Source: an uncultured Collinsella sp. (lineage in GTDB: Bacteria; Actinomycetota; Coriobacteriia; Coriobacteriales; Coriobacteriaceae). From it: a DNA stretch of 64,000 nt. Shown here piece after piece: positions 56,101-64,000 of the stretch. Each line of letters begins with the position of its first letter. Positions within the stretch are counted from its first letter, which is position 1. Under the pieces are notes generated by a model. That model did no database searches and was not told the origin of the DNA. It saw only the letters and a list, made by a program, of their open reading frames with translations. The DNA is taken from NCBI GenBank assembly GCA_934668875.1, contig CAKUON010000002.1:186001-250000 (forward strand), in the 5' to 3' direction. Both the position numbers and the translations under genes were made by a program.

Positions 56101-56919
56101 ATACGTAATCGTATAGGTATCTTGAGACAAGTCGCCCAGGTTCAAAGTTGCGGTCTGCTCATTAATGGCCGGCTGTTGATCGAGCGTCTTGTCGTTCAGC
56201 TTAAACGACCCGGGCACAAACGAAAAGTTATTCCCCAGCACATCGGTGAGCTGGACATTGTGAGCATAAGACTCAACCGTAAGCTTGAGAGTCCACGTAA
56301 CCTTTCCCTCGCCGCCAGTTTGAGAGAACTTTCCTTCTTTCGTTCCCGTCACATCGCCGTCTTTTGTCACAATGTCGATTTCGCCCTTTCCGGGAAAATT
56401 GACTTTCGTTGTGTCACCGGAACCAACATTCTCGTCTGCCAGCTTGAATGAAAAAACAGCGGCAACGTGAACTTCGGATGGATACTCATTTATCCAATTT
56501 TGTTCGAAAGTGAAAATCAGCTTATTGTTCTCACACTTCCAAGTGCCAGCCTCTTTGCCTGAATCGTCATAGAGCTGCCCACCTTTATCCTCCAATAACT
56601 TAACATTTTCCGGGAGAGAGTACTCCGCAACGTTTTGCGTTGCGCTCGGGTTATGGTTCGTCTTAAAGTTCGCGCTAAACGAGCCGTAGAGCGTATCGGT
56701 CGAAAGCACGGCATTATTATTCAAAGGCGTTTTACGGCTCTCGTCGATAAACAGCTCGACCTTAACATCCGCCGTATCGCCGTTGATCTCAATCGGATCG
56801 GGCGCCGTCGCATCCTCGGCGCGCACGGGGGCTGCGCCGTGAAAAACTGCGGCGGTAAGGCTAATCAAAATGAAGATCAGGGCCGCCATACCCAGCGACC
56901 GTGAGCGGTGTGCGTCCAT
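53191..56919 (-). CDS. Large pilus-tip adhesin with many isopeptide-type domains, LPEAG anchored
   Basis: AGGGG precedes the ATG. The 1,242-residue product has a signal peptide (MAALIFILISLTAAVFHGAAPVRA), then about eight repeated beta-sandwich modules of the fimbrial isopeptide type (WTLKLTVESYAHNVQLTDVLG, ITWTVILNNGDIKADMNGYTF, WELRIALGSIVNAVNPSTVKV). A SpaA-like domain (VTVTKVDSSYITKKLSDAEFTLYEVD) and an FctA/Spy0128-like domain (GQFGFVLKDANGKVLQTM) follow. LPEAG at about 1201-1205, a helix and a basic tail end it. It is the first pilus gene and probably the tip adhesin. The DNA is clearly A+T-richer than the housekeeping genes, consistent with horizontal acquisition. Confidence 0.85.
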   Translation of the reverse strand: MDAHRSRSLGMAALIFILISLTAAVFHGAAPVRAEDATAPDPIEINGDTADVKVELFIDESRKTPLNNNAVLSTDTLYGSFSANFKTNHNPSATQNVAEYSLPENVKLLEDKGGQLYDDSGKEAGTWKCENNKLIFTFEQNWINEYPSEVHVAAVFSFKLADENVGSGDTTKVNFPGKGEIDIVTKDGDVTGTKEGKFSQTGGEGKVTWTLKLTVESYAHNVQLTDVLGNNFSFVPGSFKLNDKTLDQQPAINEQTATLNLGDLSQDTYTITYDSVMNSNVSVGDKEWINELPGSKNNATWTWGQNKEKSRNCEGSANPFRYDMVNKSNGTGTPSDITWTVILNNGDIKADMNGYTFTDTLDDKQTYTGNYIVYRGLYGEDEIARRNLDSSTGKTFSYKFSGLSDTDKYKPYRIVYHTKMNDQDSYDTVSNSANISRDNSVSGTNSGTFTPKLVGTQIVKSLVKYSDAATTGQATWELRIALGSIVNAVNPSTVKVYDTFQTAWSQNIGPDVDSYSIKIGDVPLEKGGDWWFEGGSDSTSFGTKKNFNLFIRISDAVKNALKDNPDAVITYKTKSDALPGWYSNFASVEVNDTKYFTDYIYYYVDANSTPAVEKPETESKVSWDEGFDWSVVDGSAEKGAWVVDWTVYANRQKGNKGANGEFEYYGACKLNNQPLNVVDTLPSGMSYVPGYAKYSLIQNPYDQKAYNGTAQRGKTVADNLPLTSVDVGDDKGTVVFSIPTAALGNYAGYAKLTYRTAVKRGEFDTSTNEVKFTNSASAKSGDKDFKSGSGTVTIKNNVLQKTGAQVANSNRIKYTIYVNESAVNLKSDSDYLELFDIMDAKCTLVSDSVKVSQHNGTGWSLLSSNQYRVGAETIPDQSGSTCTKMTLTVPDKEYLKVEYEVIPAGNTGEHVSLTNQASLEGVFEGDTGYTGDWEIQELNGSAGGSGYGVTVTKVDSSYITKKLSDAEFTLYEVDMDSASTSTLASAKSVFQRATTGGSGTATFGTAAKRMEACKLYCLEETSAPSGYNAITKPVWIMLKGSNEDEYQKALTQAEGLKAKGVDIDTPTASTDITVYDSPYSGQATISAKKMLEGSALQEGQFGFVLKDANGKVLQTMKNGVDGDINFVLDYTKTGTYTYFISEVIPEGAVKGVKDHITYDTTEHEVTVTVTSGNGRLNTVVTYDGTDPTIPPTFINKYSTTLPEAGGAGLTMTYLAGASLLCFAATWMHARRHRDLDRGGRRE

Positions 56920-57278
56920 AGTTATCCCCTAATTCCTACAACACAGTGTGGAATACGGCGAATCGTCGGATCGAACACAAACCCCAACATCAACAAGAAC
57001 CTACCTAGCGCATTGCAAGAACCCATTGGGGAGCAACTTCTAAGACGGTCCGTCTATGCCACGTGCATAAAATACAACATAGATACCAATCATGTAAACC
57101 GCAGGTCAAGAGGTCTTTTAATTTAATACCAGTTGATATTTACCTGTTAACAGTTTTGTATCAAAGCGGTCATATTTCAATGATTCCTGTATATGTTTAA
57201 ACAACCTAACTTTACCCAGAATGGCCCAGAAGGAGGCATCGTCTCCGTCGTGGTGCAAACTAGCCTGACCCCTTGCAC
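56920..57278. other. AT-rich region upstream of the pilus operon
   Basis: No gene is seen. The segment is A+T-rich around 57.06-57.2 kb, with several TATA-like stretches that could hold the operon promoter. A perfect inverted repeat TGGTGCAA...TTGCACCA (57251-57280) encloses TAGCCTGACCCC, another variant of the GGGGACAGG family. Confidence 0.5.
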
Positions 57279-57314
57279 CAAAAAGGGCGCCGACCATTGC
57301 GGTCGACGCCCTTT
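57279..57314 (-). terminator. Terminator after typA
   Basis: AAAGGGCGTCGACC pairs with GGTCGGCGCCCTTT (one mismatch pair), followed by TTTGG on the minus strand. Confidence 0.85.
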
Positions 57315-57341
57315 CTTATTGGCGGTTATAAACCCCAGCGC

Positions 57342-59180
<1,839 letters not shown>

Positions 59181-59297
59181 GTAGTTCCCCTATCTTCTAT
59201 CCATATACAAACGGCACGCGTATGCGGCCCGCCCAGCGATACAACGCTCAGCGGGAATATTGAGCCTTTTACCGAAAACTCGTTTATTTTAGCGATT

Positions 59298-59747
59298 TTA
59301 GATAAGAGGGGTTTCCTCACCTGCAGGTTCAGGGTCGCTCCACATAAAACCATCGCCGGCACCCATGCCCTCATACAGCACGTATGCCGAAAAACCGCTC
59401 TCGAGCGTGGTTTCGAAGAAGCTCACGAGCAGGGCGTCGTGATAGCCGCCGTCAATTTCGACACAACCGGTGTAGCCGATGGCATAGCGGGCGATGCGGC
59501 CCAGGCCCTCGTCCTTAAGACCCATCTTGTGCTCGGAGATAAAGTTGGTGGCCGCCTCGAGGCATGCCTCTTCGCCGTCCTCGTCGAGCGCCGCCAGATA
59601 TCGGTTGGAAGCAGCGTCCTCGATCGCCACAACTACGCCCGGATTCTCGCCGGCGGCAAGGTCGTCCAAGAACGCACCAATCAGGTCACACACCATGGCG
59701 TCGAGCTCGGCGGAGACGTTACCGGCGTCCTGCATATCCTGTGCCAT
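59298..59747 (-). CDS. Small acidic protein of unknown function
   Basis: The 149-residue acidic product has no signal peptide or membrane helix. Repeated patterns of helix and strand (AELDAMVCDLIGAFLDDLAAG, NRYLAALDEDGEEACLEAATNF, VEIDGGYHDALLVSFFET) suggest a compact alpha/beta fold. No family is recognised. GGAAGG precedes the ATG. It is followed by typA with a 117-bp gap. Confidence 0.7.
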   Translation of the reverse strand: MAQDMQDAGNVSAELDAMVCDLIGAFLDDLAAGENPGVVVAIEDAASNRYLAALDEDGEEACLEAATNFISEHKMGLKDEGLGRIARYAIGYTGCVEIDGGYHDALLVSFFETTLESGFSAYVLYEGMGAGDGFMWSDPEPAGEETPLI

Positions 59748-59777
59748 CTTTAGACCTTCCCATCGAGTCTGGCGTCG

Positions 59778-60134
59778 TTACAGTTCTTGTGCCTCGGCAG
59801 CGATCTTGGCGGCAGCGTCGCGGGCGCGCATCATATCCATCGCGCGCTTGTCGAGTACCTTGATCTGGTTGGTCAGCATTACTGCATCGACCACACCCCA
59901 GATTACCAAGCCTGTTGAAATCGAAAACCCAAGCGCACCAACTGTACCACGAAGGCGCGAGCAGATTGCCGCGACAAGGGCGGAGACGACAACCATCTTG
60001 ATAAACGAGCCGCGGTGCTCGCGAAGCGTGCGGGCCTGCATCACATAGGCAATGCGTGCCGCCTCGGATGCCTCCGAGCGCATCTGGGCCTCGCGCGCAA
60101 TGGCCGCCGCCTCAGCCGACATACCGCTGGCCAT
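59778..60134 (-). CDS. Small membrane protein of unknown function
   Basis: The ATG at 60134 has GGAG nine bases upstream; an ATG at 60167, touching the stop of the upstream gene, is possible but has no ribosome site. The 118-residue protein has an Ala/Glu/Arg helical N-terminus (MSAEAAAIAREAQMRSEASEAARIAYV), two membrane helices (FIKMVVVSALVAAIC and FSISTGLVIWGVVDAVML) and a helical C-terminus. No family is recognised. Confidence 0.65.
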   Translation of the reverse strand: MASGMSAEAAAIAREAQMRSEASEAARIAYVMQARTLREHRGSFIKMVVVSALVAAICSRLRGTVGALGFSISTGLVIWGVVDAVMLTNQIKVLDKRAMDMMRARDAAAKIAAEAQEL

Positions 60135-60167
60135 CAGCGAACACTCCGCAACCCTGCCGCCCCGCAT

Positions 60168-60668
60168 TTAGAAGTCATCGGGGGAGAGCGTATGGACGAA
60201 CTCGTCGAACTTCTCGAACTCCTGCTCGTCGTCGACATCCTCGGCGTGGGTGGAAACAGTGCCCAGGCGATTCATGATGTCGTCCTCCACAAACATGGGG
60301 GCATTGCTGCGCACGGCAAGGGCAATGGCGTCACTGGGGCGGGCGTCGATCTTACGCTCCTCGCCATCGGTCAGTACGACGATCGTCGCGTAGAACACCG
60401 GCGGCTCGGCGCGAACGATCTCGATGCGCTCGAGTTTGGCACCCAGGGCGTCAACGGTATCGAGCAGCAGGTCATGGGTAATCGGGCGCTCGGCGCGGCC
60501 GCTATCGATGCCGCGGCTGATGGCAGCAGCTTCAAATGAACCAGTCTGAATGGAAAGGGAACGCAGCGGCGCGGGCGAGTCCGATTTGCTGCTGCGCTCA
60601 CGAAGTACGATAAGCGATGGCACGGGACCGGCGGCCATGACGATGGTCTCTATGTCGACACGAACCAT
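60168..60668 (-). CDS. Bifunctional nuclease family (DUF151) protein
   Basis: The ATG at 60668 follows GGAGG. The 166-residue product has the BFN/DUF151 core: RSLSIQTGSFEAAAISRGID, PITHDLLLDTVDALGAKLERIEI, FYATIVVLTDGEERKIDARPSDAIALAVRSNAPMFVED. A plant homologue has nuclease activity; the bacterial role is not settled. The downstream gene starts directly after its stop codon. Confidence 0.88.
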   Translation of the reverse strand: MVRVDIETIVMAAGPVPSLIVLRERSSKSDSPAPLRSLSIQTGSFEAAAISRGIDSGRAERPITHDLLLDTVDALGAKLERIEIVRAEPPVFYATIVVLTDGEERKIDARPSDAIALAVRSNAPMFVEDDIMNRLGTVSTHAEDVDDEQEFEKFDEFVHTLSPDDF

Positions 60669-60807
60669 GGAACACCTCCGGTACGTAGCGGTTAACACGC
60701 GGCAGCCCGCCGCATTGAATAGCTATACTACCCAAACTTTCGCACAGCACACAAAATCAAAGTAGTTAATTTGGGACGGGGCTTTTTTGACTACCTTCAG
60801 TAGATAA

Positions 60808-60838
60808 GAAAAAAGCCCCGAGGCAACGCCCCAGGGCT
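60808..60838 (-). terminator. Terminator after the tRNA-Ile/Ala cluster
   Basis: AGCCCT pairs with GGGGCT (one G-U) around a GC-rich loop and is followed by TTTTTTC on the minus strand. A larger overlapping inverted repeat (GGGGCTTTTTT...AAAAAAGCCCC, 60778-60819) could work in both directions. Confidence 0.75.
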
Positions 60839-60852
60839 CTTCACAGTTTTGA

Positions 60853-60930
60853 TGGTGGACCTGACAAGATTCGAACTTGTGACCTCCCGGTTATCAGCCG
60901 GACGCTCTAACCAACTGAGCTACAGGTCCA
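60853..60930 (-). tRNA. tRNA-Ile (GAT), copy 2
   Basis: The 78-nt gene with encoded CCA has acceptor GGACCTG/CAGGTCC, anticodon loop CTGATAA (anticodon GAT) and T-arm AAGTTCGAATCTT. It is identical to the copy at 61077-61154. Confidence 0.95.
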
Positions 60931-60933
60931 TCA

Positions 60934-61009
60934 TGGTGGAGGTTAGGGGGATCGAACCCCTGACCTCAGGCTTGCAAAGCCCGCGCTCTCCCAGCTGAGC
61001 TAAACCCCC
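60934..61009 (-). tRNA. tRNA-Ala (TGC)
   Basis: The 76-nt gene with encoded CCA has acceptor GGGGGTT/AACCTCC, D-arm AGCTCAGCTGGGAGAGC and anticodon loop TTTGCAA (anticodon TGC). Confidence 0.95.
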
Positions 61010-61020
61010 ACGGAGACAGT

Positions 61021-61066
61021 AATAAACACCCCAGCGGCGACTCGGCTCTCGCTGGGGTGTTTATTG
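61021..61066. repeat. Hairpin between tRNA-Ile and tRNA-Ala
   Basis: A 16-bp perfect inverted repeat (AATAAACACCCCAGCG with CGCTGGGGTGTTTATT) encloses a 14-base loop. It could be a processing or partial termination signal within the tRNA transcript. Confidence 0.75.
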
Positions 61067-61076
61067 CGAAAGAAAG

Positions 61077-61154
61077 TGGTGGACCTGACAAGATTCGAAC
61101 TTGTGACCTCCCGGTTATCAGCCGGACGCTCTAACCAACTGAGCTACAGGTCCA
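61077..61154 (-). tRNA. tRNA-Ile (GAT), copy 1
   Basis: The sequence is identical to the tRNA-Ile at 60853-60930 and includes CCA. It is the first tRNA after gyrA, as in other Actinobacteria such as Mycobacterium (gyrA-ileT-alaT). Confidence 0.95.
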
Positions 61155-61224
61155 TCGCGCAAGGGATATATTAGACGAGTCGTTACGCGCGCGTCAACAA
61201 CTTTTTTGAAAATCTTTGAGGGGT

Positions 61225-61361
61225 GTCGGCCCCGGCTGCCCGGCGGCATGCGAAGTCGCCTGCTCGGACAGTCCTGCTCGCACGGAGAGCACATTAAGTG
61301 CTCTCCGGCTCGTGCGGAACTCGCGATCGACTTCGCATGCCGCCGGGCAGCCGGGGCCGAC
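61225..61361. repeat. 137-bp long inverted repeat between gyrA and the tRNAs
   Basis: Perfect 34-bp arms (61225-61258 and 61328-61361; ends GTCGGCCCCGGC and GCCGGGGCCGAC) enclose a second inverted repeat (GGAGAGCAC, 5-base loop, GTGCTCTCC). No reading frame is credible. Confidence 0.85.
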
Positions 61362-61379
61362 GCGAGGTTCAAGATTGTC

Positions 61380-61412
61380 AAAAAAGCGGTCGGCGCGCAG
61401 TGCGCCGACCGC
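61380..61412 (-). terminator. Terminator after gyrA
   Basis: An 11-bp perfect stem (GCGGTCGGCGC with GCGCCGACCGC) is followed by TTTTTT on the minus strand. Confidence 0.92.
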
Positions 61413-61452
61413 CGATATATGGGGTCTGATATTTTTTACCAGCTAGGGCATC

Positions 61453-64000
61453 TTACTCGTCTAGGAGATCTTCTGGCATGTCGTTGCCGTCGCCTAGATC
61501 GACAGGGGTTTCTTCGGGGGCAGAGCCGTCCTCTGCACCTTCGCCTTCGGGCTTCTCCTTGGCGGCCGTCATGCGGGCTACGGCGCAGATGCGGTCGTTG
61601 TCGTCGACGGTCATCATCTTGACGCCCTGGGTAGCGCGGCCAGTCTGGCTGATCTCGTCGGTCTTGACGCGAATGACCGTCGCGCCCTCCGTCACGATGA
61701 ACAGCTCGTGCTGCGGGCCCACCGTCTTCATGGCCGCGAGGTTGCCCTTACGCTCGGTCATTTGGATGGTGTAGACGCCCTGGCCGCCGCGATTCTGCTC
61801 CGGGTAGTCCGCGACCGGCGTGCGCTTGCCGTAGCCGCGCTCGGTGATGACGAACAGATCGCCGTTGCCGTTAGTGACTTCCATGCCCAGAACGCTCACG
61901 CCGTCCTTCATGCCGATACCGCGAACGCCGCTGGTATCGCGGCCGGTGGCGCGCACCTGCTCCTCAGAGAACATAATCGCCTTGCCCGCAGTGGTGGCCA
62001 GGATGATCTTGTCGCCCTCGCGCACGCGGCGCACGTTGAGCAGTGCGTCGTCGTCACGCAGGTTGATGGCAATGAGTCCATCGCGACGGCTGCGGTCATA
62101 TGCGCTCATTACGGTCTTCTTGACCATGCCGCTCTTGGTGGCAAACATCAGATACTCGTCGGCAGGGAACTCGCGGCAGCTGATGACGCTCGCGATCTTC
62201 TCGCCCTCCTCGAAGGGCAGCAGGTTGACGATCGCGGTACCGCGCGCCTGGCGCGTACCCACCGGCAGCTCGTGCACCTTCAGGCGATAGACCTTGCCCT
62301 TGCTCGAGAAGAACAGCACGTACTCGTGCGTGGACGCGATGAACATCTCGTCGATGACATCGTCCTCTTTGAGGTTGACGCCCGACACGCCCTTGCCGCC
62401 GCGTTTCTGGGCGCGGTAGGCGGCCACCGGGATGCGCTTGACATAGCCGGTGTGGGTGATGGTCACGACCATGTCCTCGTCGGCAATGAGGTCCTCGACG
62501 TCCAGGTCCTTCTCGACCTGGCTGATCTCGGTGCGACGCTTATCGCCAAATTTCTTGGAGATCTCGCGCATCTCTTCCTTAATGACGCCCAGGATCTTCT
62601 CCTCGTGCGCCAGCAGGTCCTCGTAGTAGGCGATGGCGCGGCGCAAGCCGTCCAGCTCTTCCTGAATCTTGTCGCGCTCCAGGCCGGTCAGGCGGCGCAG
62701 CTTCATCTCGAGGATGGCCGTGGTCTGCTCAGGCGTAAAGCCAAAGCGCTCGATCAGGCGGCTGCTGGCCTCGGAATCGGTCTGCGAGGAGCGGATGATG
62801 CTGATGACCTCGTCAATATGGTCGAGAGCCATCAGGTAGCCCTCGAGGATATGCGCGCGGGCCTGGGCCTTCTTAAGGTCGAAGCGGGTGCGGCGGGTGA
62901 CGACGTCGACCTGGTGATCGATGTAGTGCTGCAGCATCTCGCGCAGGCTCAGGCATTTGGGAACGCCGTTGACGAGCGCCAGGTTGTTGGCGCCGAAGGT
63001 CGTCTGCAGCGAGGTGTACTTATACAGGTTGTTGAGCACGACCTGCGGAATGACGCCCTTCTTGAGCTCGATGACCAGACGGATGCCCTTCTGGTTGGAC
63101 TCATCGCGCATGTCCGAGATGCCCTCGATGCGCTTGTCGTTGACGAGCTGGGCGATCTTCTCCTGCAGGGTGCCCTTGTTGACCATGTAGGGAATCTCGG
63201 TAAAGACCAGACGGCTGCGGCCGGTCTTGGTGGACTCCACATGGGCCTTGGCGCGCACGGTAATGGAGCCGCGGCCGGTCTCGTAGCTCTGCTTAATGCC
63301 GGCGCTGCCCATGATGATGGCGCCGGTGGGGAAGTCCGGACCGGGCATGATCTGCATGAGCTCGTCGACGGTGGCGTCGGGGTTGTCGATCAGGTAACAG
63401 GTGGCCTCGATCGCCTCGGTGAGGTTATGCGGGGCGATGTTGGTGGCCATGCCGACGGCGATGCCCTGGCTGCCGTTGACCAGCAGGTTGGGGAAGCGCG
63501 CGGGCAGCGCCTGGGGCTCGGCGAGCGATTCGTCGTAGTTGGGCTGCCAGTCGACGGTATCCTTCTGCAAGTCACGCAGCAATTCCATGGCGGGCTTTGC
63601 CAGGCGGCTCTCGGTGTAACGCATGGCCGCCGCGCCGTCGCCGTCGATGTTACCGAAGTTGCCGTGACCGTCGATGAGCGGCGTACGCATGGAGAACCAC
63701 TGCGCCAGGCGGACCATGGCCTCGTAGACCGCGGAATCGCCGTGCGGGTGATACTTACCGATAACTTCGCCGACCGTCCAGGCCGACTTCTTGTGCGGGC
63801 GGTTGGGGTAGATGCCGCTCTCGTTCATCGCGTACAGGATGCGGCGGTGCACCGGCTTTAGGCCGTCGCGCACGTCCGGCAGGGCGCGCGCCGTGATGAC
63901 CGACATCGAATACTCGATAAACGACTGCTTCATCTCGCGACCGAACTCCGAAATCTGGAGCTGGCCGCCATTGATATCCTCGCCGGCCGAGGCGCCACGG
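61453..64000 (-). CDS. gyrA: DNA gyrase subunit A, 5' end cut by the window edge
   Basis: The frame is open to the right edge, so the ATG at 63933 is internal and the true start lies outside. The breakage-reunion domain has the quinolone region [17 protein letters not shown] (Ser at the E. coli Ser83 position, Glu at Asp87) and the catalytic Tyr in [10 protein letters not shown]. The C-terminal domain has the GyrA-box-like [10 protein letters not shown] and six beta-pinwheel blades. The tail is acidic ([10 protein letters not shown]). It forms the A2B2 enzyme that introduces negative supercoils. gyrB is expected just outside the window. Confidence 0.97.
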   Translation of the reverse strand, partial: RGASAGEDINGGQLQISEFGREMKQSFIEYSMSVITARALPDVRDGLKPVHRRILYAMNESGIYPNRPHKKSAWTVGEVIGKYHPHGDSAVYEAMVRLAQWFSMRTPLIDGHGNFGNIDGDGAAAMRYTESRLAKPAMELLRDLQKDTVDWQPNYDESLAEPQALPARFPNLLVNGSQGIAVGMATNIAPHNLTEAIEATCYLIDNPDATVDELMQIMPGPDFPTGAIIMGSAGIKQSYETGRGSITVRAKAHVESTKTGRSRLVFTEIPYMVNKGTLQEKIAQLVNDKRIEGISDMRDESNQKGIRLVIELKKGVIPQVVLNNLYKYTSLQTTFGANNLALVNGVPKCLSLREMLQHYIDHQVDVVTRRTRFDLKKAQARAHILEGYLMALDHIDEVISIIRSSQTDSEASSRLIERFGFTPEQTTAILEMKLRRLTGLERDKIQEELDGLRRAIAYYEDLLAHEEKILGVIKEEMREISKKFGDKRRTEISQVEKDLDVEDLIADEDMVVTITHTGYVKRIPVAAYRAQKRGGKGVSGVNLKEDDVIDEMFIASTHEYVLFFSSKGKVYRLKVHELPVGTRQARGTAIVNLLPFEEGEKIASVISCREFPADEYLMFATKSGMVKKTVMSAYDRSRRDGLIAINLRDDDALLNVRRVREGDKIILATTAGKAIMFSEEQVRATGRDTSGVRGIGMKDGVSVLGMEVTNGNGDLFVITERGYGKRTPVADYPEQNRGGQGVYTIQMTERKGNLAAMKTVGPQHELFIVTEGATVIRVKTDEISQTGRATQGVKMMTVDDNDRICAVARMTAAKEKPEGEGAEDGSAPEETPVDLGDGNDMPEDLLDE

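Noticed and set aside
63730..63770. Fluoroquinolone-resistance substitutions in gyrA
   Set aside because: The Ser83-equivalent is Ser, and the Glu at the Asp87 position is normal in many Gram-positive bacteria.

Overview
The window looks like chromosomal DNA of a high-GC Gram-positive gut bacterium of the class Coriobacteriia (Actinomycetota), most likely Collinsella or a close relative. This is an inference. It rests on the G+C-rich codon usage, LPXTG-type surface proteins with an LA[NA]TGD sorting signal, a LuxR-type helix-turn-helix fused to a polytopic membrane N-terminus, and gyrA followed by tRNA-Ile and tRNA-Ala. gyrA runs off the right edge reading leftwards, so the replication origin may lie a few kb to the right. 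A glutamate-synthase-type oxidoreductase (gltA) is cut by the left edge.

Layout. 1-14.4 kb: gltA, then a surface-protein region. A giant BspA-like adhesin is split by one in-frame TAG. Two smaller wall-anchored proteins and a membrane-bound LuxR-type regulator follow. All three surface genes share an upstream composite palindrome, and the region carries unusual inverted-repeat arrays with a 40-bp period. 14.7-21.2 kb: a cytidylate-kinase-like protein, a four-gene polar amino acid ABC transporter, a YqeY-like protein, a PrsA-type foldase and a PTS EIIA protein. 21.3-28.5 kb: purN-purM, purF, a CmpB-like membrane protein, a MoaE-like protein, class B sortase and purE. 28.5-30.3 kb: an accessory island with a relB-type antitoxin and a broken relE toxin between two copies of a ~203-bp MITE. 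30.3-43.3 kb: carB-carA, a membrane protein, an ABC exporter, a NUDIX hydrolase, purD, purA and dnaB. 43.5-46 kb: rplI-rpsR-ssb-rpsF and two tRNA-Ser genes. 46-49.6 kb: a nuclease-like gene between two 70-bp palindromes, a TRIC-type channel and a bactofilin-like membrane protein. 49.6-57 kb: a three-gene sortase-dependent pilus operon with a G10 tract ahead of the major pilin. 57.3-64 kb: typA, small unknown genes, a bifunctional-nuclease-family gene, tRNA-Ile/Ala/Ile and gyrA.

How it fits together. Much of the window is housekeeping (six purine genes, carAB, the S6-S18-L9-DnaB group, gyrA, typA). The accessory interest lies in cell-surface variation: the adhesin cluster, its probable regulator, the pilus operon and one class B sortase. 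A dense set of small palindromic or mobile elements sits in terminators, 3' untranslated regions and, in one case, a 5' leader. No CRISPR array, prophage or transposase gene was seen.
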